Shown here: positions 1 through 7,763 of the stretch, one piece after another
Layout of the letters: each line of letters starts with the position of its first letter
How positions within the stretch are numbered: the stretch's first letter is position 1
Source: Kribbella steppae
Lineage (GTDB): Bacteria > Actinomycetota > Actinomycetes > Propionibacteriales > Kribbellaceae
NCBI RefSeq assembly: GCF_004342025.1
Contig: NZ_SLWN01000001.1
Coordinates: 186,001-250,000, forward strand
Direction of reading: 5' to 3'
Length of the DNA: 64,000 nt
Notes under the pieces: generated by a model
Told to the model about the DNA's origin: nothing
The model's input: only the letters and a program-made list of their open reading frames with translations
The model's database searches: none
Translations under genes and position numbers: made by a program

Positions 1-21
1 CGGGAGGTCCGCCTAGGCTTC

Positions 22-1227
22 GTGTCCATGACCCCTGACGAACAGAGCGTCCTCGACCGGATCGACGAAGAGCTGCTGGTCCGGGTCACCTGCCAGTTGC
101 TGCAGGCAATCGGGCAGAACCCGCCCGGCGAGGAGGCGGCGACGGTCGCGGTGCTTGCGGCAGCTGGGCGGGAGCTCGGGCTCGACGTGGTGACGTCACC
201 GGTCGAGCCCGGGCGCGACAACGTCAGCATTACCCTTGCCGGGGGCAACGGTCCGGGTCTGTTGATCCTCGGTCATACGGACGTCGTACCGGTCGGTGAC
301 GGATGGACGACCGACCCGTACGGCGGGGTGGTGAAGGAGGGGCGCATCTACGGACGGGGCGCGTCAGACATGAAGGGTGGACTCGCCGCCGCGCTGGTCG
401 CGATGGCCGCTCTGCGTGGCGCCGGCTTGAGCGGACCGGTCGAACTCGCGGCAGTGGTGGACGAGGAGGAGACCGGCAAAGGCATCCGCGCGTACGTCGA
501 CCACGCGCGCGGAGCCGCCGTCGCCGCCGGGTCGGGGCCGGGGTTCCTTGGGTGTATTACGGCTGAGCCGACTGATCTGCAGACGATCATCGCGGCGCGG
601 GGTGACTCGTACCTTCGGGTCGCGGTCCATGGGCGGGCCTGTCATGCGGGGAATCCGGACGACGGCGCCAACGCGATTTACGGTGCGGCCGCCGTTGTCG
701 CCGAGATCGAGCGGCTGCACGCCGAACTCGCCGCCGATCCTCATCCGTTGCTCGGGCCTGCGACCTGGAGTGTCGGTCAGATCAACGGTGGTACGGGCGG
801 TTCGATCGTCCCGGCCGATTGTGTGATTGTCGCCGATCGACGGCTTCTGCCTGGCGAGTCGCCGGCCGCCGTACTCGATGATCTGCGGGCGCGCGTGGCT
901 GCGCTGCGGCTCGAGGATCGCGGGTTGTCGGTCGAGCTCGAGATGCCGATGGAGATGCCTGCGTTCGAGACGGCTGCGGATGCGGAACTCGTCCGCGTGA
1001 TCGAGGCGGCCAGGATCGATGCCGGCGGCCCCGAGCTGCCGCTCGCGGGGTGGACGGCGGCCTGCGATGGAGGGTACGTCGCACGCGACCTCGACGTACC
1101 CGTTGTTGTCCTCGGTCCCGGCTCCGTCACCACCCAGGCCCACCGGGCCGACGAGTCCGTCCCCATCGCCGAACTCGTCACCGCGGCCCGCGCCTACACC
1201 CTCACCGCCCTACGCCTACTCACCTGA
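22..1227 (+). CDS. M20 family metallopeptidase (ArgE/DapE-like)
   Basis: This is a 401-residue zinc-dependent amidohydrolase of the M20 family, which removes acyl or peptidyl groups from amino acids in the cytoplasm. The expected metal and catalytic motifs are all present: GHTDVVP (first His and Asp), GASDMKGG (bridging Asp), VDEEETG (catalytic Glu and ligand), AEPT and a final AHRADE with the last His ligand. The dimerisation domain lies in the middle, around residues 185-300. The start is a GTG, with an in-frame ATG two codons later that could serve instead. The closest functional types are acetylornithine deacetylase and succinyl-diaminopimelate desuccinylase. The absence of arginine or lysine genes nearby argues for a peptide or acylamino-acid scavenging role. 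The substrate is not decided by the sequence. Confidence 0.9.
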   Translation: MSMTPDEQSVLDRIDEELLVRVTCQLLQAIGQNPPGEEAATVAVLAAAGRELGLDVVTSPVEPGRDNVSITLAGGNGPGLLILGHTDVVPVGDGWTTDPYGGVVKEGRIYGRGASDMKGGLAAALVAMAALRGAGLSGPVELAAVVDEEETGKGIRAYVDHARGAAVAAGSGPGFLGCITAEPTDLQTIIAARGDSYLRVAVHGRACHAGNPDDGANAIYGAAAVVAEIERLHAELAADPHPLLGPATWSVGQINGGTGGSIVPADCVIVADRRLLPGESPAAVLDDLRARVAALRLEDRGLSVELEMPMEMPAFETAADAELVRVIEAARIDAGGPELPLAGWTAACDGGYVARDLDVPVVVLGPGSVTTQAHRADESVPIAELVTAARAYTLTALRLLT

Positions 1228-1301
1228 GCCGCCGCCGGCCACGTGCGGCATCGGTCAGCCGCGGCTCCGTCAGCCACCGCCTGGGTCAGTCGCGGCCGGG
1301 G

Positions 1302-1778
1302 TCAGGCGCGGCCGGGGAAGAAGTCGGCGCCCGTCACGTACTCCATCCGCCGGGTGAACTCGGGATCCGACAGCCGCTCCATCATCTCCTGCTCGGTCAG
1401 CTCCTCGACCCGGGTCTGGATCCAGTAGAGATTGCCGAACGGATCGCGCACCCGCCCCACCTTGTCGCCGAAGAACAGATGCGTCACCTCGGTCACCGAC
1501 GCCCCGCCGGCCGCGACCGCCTGTGCCTGCGTGGCCTCCGCGTCGTCGACGTACAGACGGAGAAAGGCAGGCGTCGCAGGCCACTCCGGCCGGGAGTCGA
1601 ACATCATCACGATCGCGTTCCCGATCCGCATCTCCGCGTGCCCGATCCGGCCGTCCGGCCCCACCATCCGGTCGATCTCCTCGGCCCCGAACGCCCGCGT
1701 CAGCCAGTGCATCAACCCGTCCGTGTCCGCCCCGATGATCCACGGCGTCACGGTCGTATATCCCTCGGGAATCGGCAT
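1302..1778 (-). CDS. VOC family protein (PhnB/glyoxalase-like)
   Basis: This is a 158-residue vicinal-oxygen-chelate fold protein of the PhnB-like subgroup. It opens with MPIPEGYTTVTPWIIGADTD, typical of that subgroup, and carries the paired beta-alpha-beta-beta-beta modules through the VRDPFGNLYWIQTRVEE region. The open frame runs further upstream, but the ATG at 1778 is preceded by AAGGAG at a normal distance and matches family starts, so the longer version is rejected. Such proteins are often annotated as bleomycin-resistance or glyoxalase homologues; the actual substrate is unknown. It converges on the upstream M20 gene and stands alone on its strand. Confidence 0.8.
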   Translation of the reverse strand: MPIPEGYTTVTPWIIGADTDGLMHWLTRAFGAEEIDRMVGPDGRIGHAEMRIGNAIVMMFDSRPEWPATPAFLRLYVDDAEATQAQAVAAGGASVTEVTHLFFGDKVGRVRDPFGNLYWIQTRVEELTEQEMMERLSDPEFTRRMEYVTGADFFPGRA

Positions 1779-1846
1779 CTCAGATCTCCTTCGCTCAGTG
1801 TCGGACGAGAGCAACGCTAGAAGGAGAACCGGACAAGTTCTGACCT

Positions 1847-2890
1847 CTACTGAACTTCGGCCGGACTGACGTGGACGGTGGCGCTGTGCAGCTTGGGCAG
1901 GGAGTGCGAGAGGCGATGCTGGGCCTCGTGGGCGATGGCGTGGGCGGCGGCCAGAGTGAGCGTCGGGTCGACGATCACGCTGGTCTCGGCGCGGATGCGG
2001 TGGCCGGTCCAGCGGAGCCGGAGGTCTTCGATCGCGGTGACGCCCGGCGTACCGCGCAGCGTGGTCTCGGCAGTGGTCAGCAGTTCGGGGTCGACGGCAT
2101 CCATCAGGCGGCGGTAGACATCCGTCCACGCGCTCTTCAGTACGACGAGGATCGCGACGGTGATGGCGAGTCCGACGATCGGGTCGGCCAACGGGAAGCC
2201 GGCCAGTACGCCGACAGCACCTAGTACGACGGCCAGCGACGTGAACCCATCGGTGCGCGCGTGGAGTCCATCGGCGACCAACGCGGCCGATCCGATCCGG
2301 CGACCGACGCGGATCCGATACATGGCGACAATCTCATTGCCGACAAAACCGGCCAGGCCGGCCGCGATCAGCGCGCCGAGGTGGCCGAGCGGCTGCGGAT
2401 CGATCAGCCGGCGGATCGACTCGTACCCGGCGATCACCGCGGACAACGCGATCATCCCGACGATGAAGATCCCGGCGAGATCCTCGGCCCGGCCGAACCC
2501 GTACGTGTAGCGCCGGGTCGCCGGACGGCGCGCGAGCACGAACGCGACCCAGAGCGGTACGGCGGTCAACGCGTCGGAGAAGTTGTGGATCGTGTCGGCC
2601 AGCAGCGCGACCGATCCGGTCAGTACGACGAGGATCGCCTGAACGACCGCGGTCACACCGAGCCCGGCCAGGCTGAGCTTGACCGCGCGAATCCCCTCCG
2701 CGCTCGCCTCCAACGCCGCATCCACCGACTCCGCAGCATCATGCCGATGCGGCCGCACCACCCCAAGCACCCACCCCACCACCCCGCGCCGCCCGCCCCC
2801 GCCGTACTCATCCCCGTGCCCGTGCCCATGACCGTGCTCGTGCCCGTGACCGTGCCCGTGACCGCGCTCTTGCCTGTGCCCGTGGTCCAT
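1847..2890 (-). CDS. Cation diffusion facilitator (CDF) metal exporter
   Basis: This 347-residue membrane protein is a CDF-family divalent metal/H+ antiporter, most likely for zinc, cobalt or cadmium. Residues 2-28 are a histidine-rich cytoplasmic tail (HGHGHGHEHGHGHGHG), a common metal sensor or loader. The transmembrane core keeps the two HxxxD-type metal motifs, in LLADTIHNFSDAL and VADGLHARTDGF. The C-terminal cytoplasmic ferredoxin-like domain with DLRLRWTGHRIRAE follows. Length and order fit the family. The promoter region carries an inverted repeat of the kind used by ArsR/SmtB sensors, although no ArsR gene is in the window. Confidence 0.92.
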   Translation of the reverse strand: MDHGHRQERGHGHGHGHEHGHGHGHGDEYGGGGRRGVVGWVLGVVRPHRHDAAESVDAALEASAEGIRAVKLSLAGLGVTAVVQAILVVLTGSVALLADTIHNFSDALTAVPLWVAFVLARRPATRRYTYGFGRAEDLAGIFIVGMIALSAVIAGYESIRRLIDPQPLGHLGALIAAGLAGFVGNEIVAMYRIRVGRRIGSAALVADGLHARTDGFTSLAVVLGAVGVLAGFPLADPIVGLAITVAILVVLKSAWTDVYRRLMDAVDPELLTTAETTLRGTPGVTAIEDLRLRWTGHRIRAETSVIVDPTLTLAAAHAIAHEAQHRLSHSLPKLHSATVHVSPAEVQ

Positions 2891-2894
2891 AAAG

Positions 2895-2932
2895 ACATGC
2901 TATCTGCGCAATCATGCATATACGCAAGTAGC
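2895..2932 (-). promoter_or_regulatory. Putative metal-responsive operator/promoter of the CDF gene
   Basis: On the minus strand the sequence just before the CDF start contains TTGCGTATATGCATGATTGC, followed by TAGCAT about 10 bases before the ATG. TGCG at 2905-2908 and CGCA at 2923-2926 form the outer arms of an imperfect inverted repeat around an AT-rich centre, which resembles ArsR/SmtB operators. TAGCAT could be the -10 box of a nearly leaderless transcript. The regulator is not identified. Confidence 0.35.
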
Positions 2933-2985
2933 TGCCCACCGTGGAACCTTGCCGAAGCCGCCTCGGCTTCTGTCCGCGGTCTCGC

Positions 2986-5900
2986 CTACCTCTTGAGGGC
3001 TTGGGCGAGGAGTTCGGCCAGATGCTGGGCATGGCGCGGGGTGCCCTGAGCGATCTGAGTGCGGCAGCTGAAGCCGTCGGCCAGTACGGCGGTTGCGTCG
3101 GGCAACGAACGTACGGCGGGCAGCAGCACGCGCTCACCGATCGCCTTCGAGACGGCGTAGTGGTCGCGTTCGAAGCCGAAGTTGCCGGCTAAACCGCAGC
3201 AGCCCGAGTCGGGGATGGTCGCGTCGATGCCGGCCGCTGACATCAGTCGGCGGTCGGCGTCGAAGCCGAGGACGGCGTGCTGGTGACAGTGCGTCTGGAC
3301 GAGGGCCTCTCCGCCGACCTGCGGTGGTTCCCAGCCGGAGTCGACCAAGAACTCGGCGAAGGTCCGTGTCGACTTCGCTGCTTTGTCGGCGAGCGGATTG
3401 TCGGCAATCAGATCAGGTGCGTCGTGCCGGATGGCCGCCGTACAACTGGGTTCGAGCCCGACGATCGGCGTGCCGTCGGCGAGATATGGCGCAAGGACCT
3501 CGAGCGACCGATTGAGGACGCGCCGCGCCTTGTGCAACTGGCCGGTGGAGATCCAGGTCAGCCCGCAGCACACCCGCTTGTCCGGCACGACGACCTCGAA
3601 CCCAGCCGCCTCCAACACCTCCACCGCCGCCCGCCCGATCTCCGGCGCCAGACGATCCGTAAACGTATCCGCCCACAACACAACCCTCCCGCGCCCCGCC
3701 GCCCCCACCGAGCCCCGGCCATCGACATCAAGGCCACCACCGGGCGCGCCCTGCCCACCCGCCGTACCTCGATCACTCGCCGCGTCACCACCACCCACTG
3801 CGTCGCCGCCATCCGCCGCGCTCCGCCCAGTCGCCACGCCTCGGGCGAGTGGCGCGGTTTGTGTGCGCTTCGCGAACCAGCTTGTGAAGCTCTGGTGGGC
3901 GAAGGGTGGGATCTCGCGCTCGGGTGCGATGCCGCCGAGGCGTTTCGTCAGCCGCAGCCGGGCGAAGCGATTCGCGAGACCCGGCACCGGGGAGGCGAGC
4001 CGGGCCCAGAGCGGGAGCCAGCCCATTGACCAGTGCGACAGCGGCCGAGCCCACGGACGGCGCGCGTAGTGATGCTGGGTGAACTCGGCCTTGTACGTCG
4101 CCATGTCCACGTTGACCGGACAATCGGACAGACATCCCTTGCAGGACAGGCAGAGATCGAGCCCATCGCGAACTTCGGTCGACCGCCAGCCGTCCGTGAT
4201 CAGGTCGCCCTGCAGCATCTCCCACAGCAGATGTGCACGCCCGCGGGTCGAGTGCTTCTCCTCGCGGGTGACCTGGTAGCTCGGGCACATCACGCCGCCC
4301 GAACTCTGCCGGCACTTGCCGATCCCGACACAGCGCCGCTGCGCCTGCGCGAAGTCGTGCTCGTCCTCCGGGTACGCGAAGATTGTCGGCAATCGACGAT
4401 CCTTCGCCGGCCCGTCGTGCCGGATCGCCAGGTCCAGCGGCGGCGGTTCGACGATCATGCCGGGGTTCATCACTACGGCCGGATCCCAGATCTCCTTCAG
4501 CTCCGCGAACAATCGGACACCGTCGGCGCCGTACATCCGGCTGAGCAACTCGCCCCGCGCCCGCCCGTCACCGTGCTCACCGGACACCGATCCCCCGAGC
4601 TCGACGACCAGGTCCGTCGACTGCTCGACGAAGTCCCGGTACGTCGCGATGCCATCCCGACTGAGCAGGTCGAAGTCGATCCGCATATGCATGCAGCCCT
4701 CGCCGAAATGCCCGTACGACGCCCCGGACAAACCGTGCCGCCCCAGCAAATCGTCGAGGCCGCGAAGGTAGGCACCGAGCCGCTCCGGCGGTACGGCGGC
4801 GTCCTCCCAACCACCCCACGCCTCTGCACCGTCAGCTCGACGAGTCGCCAGGCCGGCGGCGTCGGTGCGGCAGCGCCAGAGCACCGCTTGCGCCTTCGGA
4901 TCCGTCACCAGGCTCGCGGTGGCGGGTGAGCCGGAGTCGTGCAGTTCGTCGAGCATTGTCTGCGCGGACCGGGCGGCCAGCACCTCGTCCTCGCCACCCA
5001 TCTCCACCAGCAGCCAGGCTTTGCCGTCGGGCAGGCCGGCGCGTACGGCGGCATCCCGCACCTCGGCCGGGAGTCGCTCGACCAGATCGATGTTGATGGA
5101 CTCCATCGTCAGTGGACCGTGCCGCAACACGATCGGCACACAGTCAGCTGACGTGATCGAGTCCCCGAACCCGAGCACACAGAGGACCTTTGCCTTTGGC
5201 AACGGGGTGAGCGCGACGGTCGCGCCCAAGGTTGCCGCCAGGCCGCCCTCACTGCCGGACAACAGCCCGGCGACGTTGTACCCATGCTCGGGCAACAGCC
5301 GGTGCAACGCATACCCGGAGATCTGCCGCGTGAACTGCCCGAACCGTCGCCGGATGAGCAACTCATTGCGATCCACGAAGGCCTGCACCGCCCGATGCAG
5401 CTCACCCTCCCGACTACCCCGCGCGGCGTACCCCGCCCGCAGGTCCAGGACGTCACGCCCCTGCATTCCAGCCAGAGCACCCGAAGCGCCCGCCTGCCCA
5501 CCTGAGGCCCACACCTCCGCGGCACCTGTATGCAAGCCAGCAGCACCTCCGCGCGCGCCAGCAGCATCTGCCGGCAGGCCCGACGGGCCTGGCCGACCCA
5601 ATCCGCCCGGCGGCGTCCCCGACCCGCCCACCTGCGTGCCCGGACCGCCCACCTGCATACCCGCGGCGCCCCGGTAGGCGCCCGCAGCGCCGGGCAAGTT
5701 CGTGCCGGCGTCGACCGTGAGTCGGGTGCCGTCGGCGAGGATCACGTCCAGGGAACGTAGGTTGTCCGCGGTGGTACCCCAGGCGACCGAATGCGCGCCG
5801 CACGCATTGTTCGCAATCATCCCGCCGAGCGTCGCCCGGCTACCTGACGACGGATCGGCACCGAACGCCAGACCGTGAGACCTGGCCGCCGCCAGCAGAT

Positions 5901-6282
5901 CCGTGAGCACCACCCCCGGCTCGACCACCGCGGTCCGCGACTCCGCGTCGATGTCGAGGATCCGATTCAGATGCCGGGACACATCGACAACCACCCCACC
6001 GATCGCGTTCCCCGCCATCGAGGTCCCCCCACCCCGCATCACCACCGGCGCCCCCGCCGCGGCAATCACCGCAACCGCGGTCGCGAGATCGTCGACATCA
6101 GCCGGCACCACAACCACGTCCGGTACGGCCCGATAGTTGGACCCGTCCGCCGCGTACAACGCCCGCATCCCGCGATCGTCCCCGACCACCCCACGCAACC
6201 CCCGCCGCAACTCTCCAACCAACCGCACCACGTCGTAGCCAGGCTCGGAAGTTCCGGTCGTAGGGTTGTCTGGGGTTAACAT
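2986..6282 (-). CDS. FAD-linked oxidase / Fe-S fusion dehydrogenase (YdiJ-like, D-2-hydroxyacid type)
   Basis: This 1098-residue protein joins a GlcD-type FAD domain to a GlcF-type iron-sulphur domain, the architecture of E. coli YdiJ, a D-2-hydroxyglutarate dehydrogenase. The PCMH FAD-binding part has RGGGTSMAGNA and SGSRATLGGMIANNACGAHS. Next come the FAD-oxidase C-terminal domain with SYGHFGEGCMHMR, two 4Fe-4S motifs (IGKCRQ...MCPSY and CLSCKGCLSDCP), and two CCG domains (RVCCGLTW, DSGCCGLAG). It is longer than usual because of two Gly/Ala-rich inserts, at about residues 194-281 and 812-867. The open frame continues to 6900, but the ATG at 6282 lies seven bases after a TAGATT -10 box and fits a leaderless transcript; an ATG at 6300 is the alternative. 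It is divergent from the racemase-like/GntR pair. Confidence 0.88.
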   Translation of the reverse strand: MLTPDNPTTGTSEPGYDVVRLVGELRRGLRGVVGDDRGMRALYAADGSNYRAVPDVVVVPADVDDLATAVAVIAAAGAPVVMRGGGTSMAGNAIGGVVVDVSRHLNRILDIDAESRTAVVEPGVVLTDLLAAARSHGLAFGADPSSGSRATLGGMIANNACGAHSVAWGTTADNLRSLDVILADGTRLTVDAGTNLPGAAGAYRGAAGMQVGGPGTQVGGSGTPPGGLGRPGPSGLPADAAGARGGAAGLHTGAAEVWASGGQAGASGALAGMQGRDVLDLRAGYAARGSREGELHRAVQAFVDRNELLIRRRFGQFTRQISGYALHRLLPEHGYNVAGLLSGSEGGLAATLGATVALTPLPKAKVLCVLGFGDSITSADCVPIVLRHGPLTMESINIDLVERLPAEVRDAAVRAGLPDGKAWLLVEMGGEDEVLAARSAQTMLDELHDSGSPATASLVTDPKAQAVLWRCRTDAAGLATRRADGAEAWGGWEDAAVPPERLGAYLRGLDDLLGRHGLSGASYGHFGEGCMHMRIDFDLLSRDGIATYRDFVEQSTDLVVELGGSVSGEHGDGRARGELLSRMYGADGVRLFAELKEIWDPAVVMNPGMIVEPPPLDLAIRHDGPAKDRRLPTIFAYPEDEHDFAQAQRRCVGIGKCRQSSGGVMCPSYQVTREEKHSTRGRAHLLWEMLQGDLITDGWRSTEVRDGLDLCLSCKGCLSDCPVNVDMATYKAEFTQHHYARRPWARPLSHWSMGWLPLWARLASPVPGLANRFARLRLTKRLGGIAPEREIPPFAHQSFTSWFAKRTQTAPLARGVATGRSAADGGDAVGGGDAASDRGTAGGQGAPGGGLDVDGRGSVGAAGRGRVVLWADTFTDRLAPEIGRAAVEVLEAAGFEVVVPDKRVCCGLTWISTGQLHKARRVLNRSLEVLAPYLADGTPIVGLEPSCTAAIRHDAPDLIADNPLADKAAKSTRTFAEFLVDSGWEPPQVGGEALVQTHCHQHAVLGFDADRRLMSAAGIDATIPDSGCCGLAGNFGFERDHYAVSKAIGERVLLPAVRSLPDATAVLADGFSCRTQIAQGTPRHAQHLAELLAQALKR

Positions 6283-6295
6283 TGTCGACAATCTA
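6281..6295. promoter_or_regulatory. GntR-type operator overlapping a leaderless promoter
   Basis: ATTGTCGACAAT at 6281-6292 is a perfect 12-bp palindrome. On the minus strand TAGATT (6295-6290) reads into it and ends seven bases before the dehydrogenase ATG, so a bound protein would cover both the -10 box and the start point. The same 17 bases, ATTGTCGACAATCTACC, recur at 9283-9299. The coupled GntR gene about 770 bases away is the likely binder. Confidence 0.65.
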
Positions 6296-6327
6296 CCCAT
6301 TTCGGTGCGGGTCAGCCAGGAGGACGG

Positions 6328-7056
6328 ATGGTCACAGTAGGGCTCCTCTATCCCGGTCACAGCGCGGAAGACGACTACCCGGCGCTCGAGGCGCGGCTGG
6401 ACGGGGCGGTCAAGCTCCCGGTCGTGATCACCTCCGTCGGCGAGGATGCGCACCGGGTGGACGCACTGCTCGACCTGGGCCGCGCCGAGCGGCTCGCCGA
6501 AGGCGCCTCCGAGCTCGCCTCCGCCCAGCCGGACGCGGTGATGTGGGCCTGCACGTCGGGCAGTTTCGTCTTCGGACCCGAGGGTGCCCGCAACCAAGCC
6601 TCCGGAGTCGCTCAGGCGCTCGGCGTACCGGCATCCTCGACGTCGCTCGCGTTCGTCGACGCTTGCCGGGCGCTCGACGTACGGCGGGTCGCGGTGGCGG
6701 CGTCGTACCCGGAAGATGTCGCGAAGCACTTCGTCCGATTCCTGACCGCGGGCGGGGTCGAGGTGGTCGCGATGGGCAGCCACGGGATCATCACCGCCGC
6801 CGAGGTCGGCACGCTCGAACCGGAGCAGGTGGTCGCGATGGTGAAGGCCGCGGACCACCCGGACGCCGAGGCGATCCTGGTACCAGACACCGCGATGCAC
6901 ACGCTGGAGATCGTCGACGATCTGGAGGCGGCCGCCGGCAAGCCGGTGCTCACGGCCAACCAGGTGACGGTGTGGAAGGGGCTCCAGTTGATCGGCCCGG
7001 TACCGTCACTGCCAGGCTTGGGACGATTGTTTTCAGCAAGGGGGACACACGCGTGA
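6328..7056 (+). CDS. Asp/Glu racemase-fold protein (maleate isomerase/EutA-like)
   Basis: This 242-residue protein belongs to the Asp/Glu/hydantoin racemase superfamily, in the branch with maleate cis-trans isomerase and arylmalonate decarboxylase. The N-terminal half has the characteristic MWACTSGSF motif with the first catalytic cysteine at residue 75. In the C-terminal half, where two-cysteine members carry the second nucleophile, the sequence reads LVPDTAMHTLE with Asp at 187. The enzyme may therefore not be a two-base racemase. A strong GGAGG ribosome-binding site precedes the ATG. The stop overlaps the GTG of the GntR gene (GTGA), indicating coupled translation and a linked role. The substrate is unknown; small dicarboxylates are the family norm. 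Confidence 0.75.
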   Translation: MVTVGLLYPGHSAEDDYPALEARLDGAVKLPVVITSVGEDAHRVDALLDLGRAERLAEGASELASAQPDAVMWACTSGSFVFGPEGARNQASGVAQALGVPASSTSLAFVDACRALDVRRVAVAASYPEDVAKHFVRFLTAGGVEVVAMGSHGIITAAEVGTLEPEQVVAMVKAADHPDAEAILVPDTAMHTLEIVDDLEAAAGKPVLTANQVTVWKGLQLIGPVPSLPGLGRLFSARGTHA

Positions 7057-7700
7057 CCAGTTTCATCGAGCCGTTGGCGCAGGAGTCGACGCCGAGCATC
7101 ATCGCCGACAAACTGCGCAAGGCCATCAGCCACGGCGAGCTCAAGCCGGGCGCTCAGCTCGGCGAGGCGGACCTGGCCCGCAAGCTCGGCGTCAGCCGCG
7201 GACCGCTCCGGGAGGGGATGCAACGGCTGACCCAGGAGGGCCTGCTGGTCTCGATCCGCAACCGTGGGCTGTTCGTCATCGACATGACGCCCGAAGACGT
7301 CCAGGACATGTACCTGGCTCGTGAGGCGATCGAGCGCGCCGCCGCGCGAAGGATCATCGCCGGCGACCACGAGGCGGCCGGCAAGGAACTCCTCGCCATC
7401 GTCGAGGACATGGCCACCGCCGAGGGCGACCCGGCCGCGGTCGGCGAACTCGACATCGCGTTCCACGAACGCCTGGTGGCACTCGCTCGCAGCCCTCGCC
7501 TGTCCCGGATGCACCAGACCTACATCACCGAGACCCGCATGTGCATCCACGCCCTGGAGGCGACCTACACCGTCTCCGACGTCCGGGTCGGCGAACACAA
7601 GGCCCTGGCCGAAGCCATCCGCGCCGGCGACCATCTCCTCGCCGACGACCTCCTGATAGCTCACATGGACGACGCCGTCACCCGCCTCACCACCCGCTGA
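7053..7700 (+). CDS. GntR family regulator, FCD (FadR) subfamily
   Basis: This 215-residue regulator has an N-terminal winged helix (residues about 10-75, with LARKLGVSRGPLREGMQRL) and a C-terminal all-helical FCD ligand domain. Candidate metal or ligand histidines lie in FHERLVAL and VGEHKALAEA. FCD regulators typically respond to small organic acids of neighbouring catabolic genes. The GTG start overlaps the stop of the racemase-like gene, so both are made from one transcript. Palindromes ATTGTCGACAAT upstream of the flanking dehydrogenase genes fit its expected binding mode. A longer upstream open frame is only read-through of the neighbour in another frame. Confidence 0.9.
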   Translation: MTSFIEPLAQESTPSIIADKLRKAISHGELKPGAQLGEADLARKLGVSRGPLREGMQRLTQEGLLVSIRNRGLFVIDMTPEDVQDMYLAREAIERAAARRIIAGDHEAAGKELLAIVEDMATAEGDPAAVGELDIAFHERLVALARSPRLSRMHQTYITETRMCIHALEATYTVSDVRVGEHKALAEAIRAGDHLLADDLLIAHMDDAVTRLTTR

Positions 7701-7763
7701 CTCCCCCGCCGCCCGGCGACGGTTGTACGACCACCCGCTGACGTCCCGCCGGGCGACGGGTCT
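7690..7763. repeat. 41-bp imperfect tandem duplication at the GntR stop codon
   Basis: The last codons and stop of the GntR gene (CCACCCGCTGAC, 7690-7701) are repeated at 7731-7742, and both copies are followed by similar CCGCC/GGCGACGG sequence. The unit is 41 bases, with the second copy cut short at the stop of the aldehyde dehydrogenase gene. It fills the whole gap between two convergent genes. Confidence 0.7.

Noticed and set aside
6300..6900. Extension of the YdiJ-like frame upstream to 6900 as extra coding sequence
   Set aside because: This stretch is antisense to the racemase-like gene, has no family similarity and low-complexity Arg/Asp composition. The ATG at 6282 has a promoter at leaderless distance.
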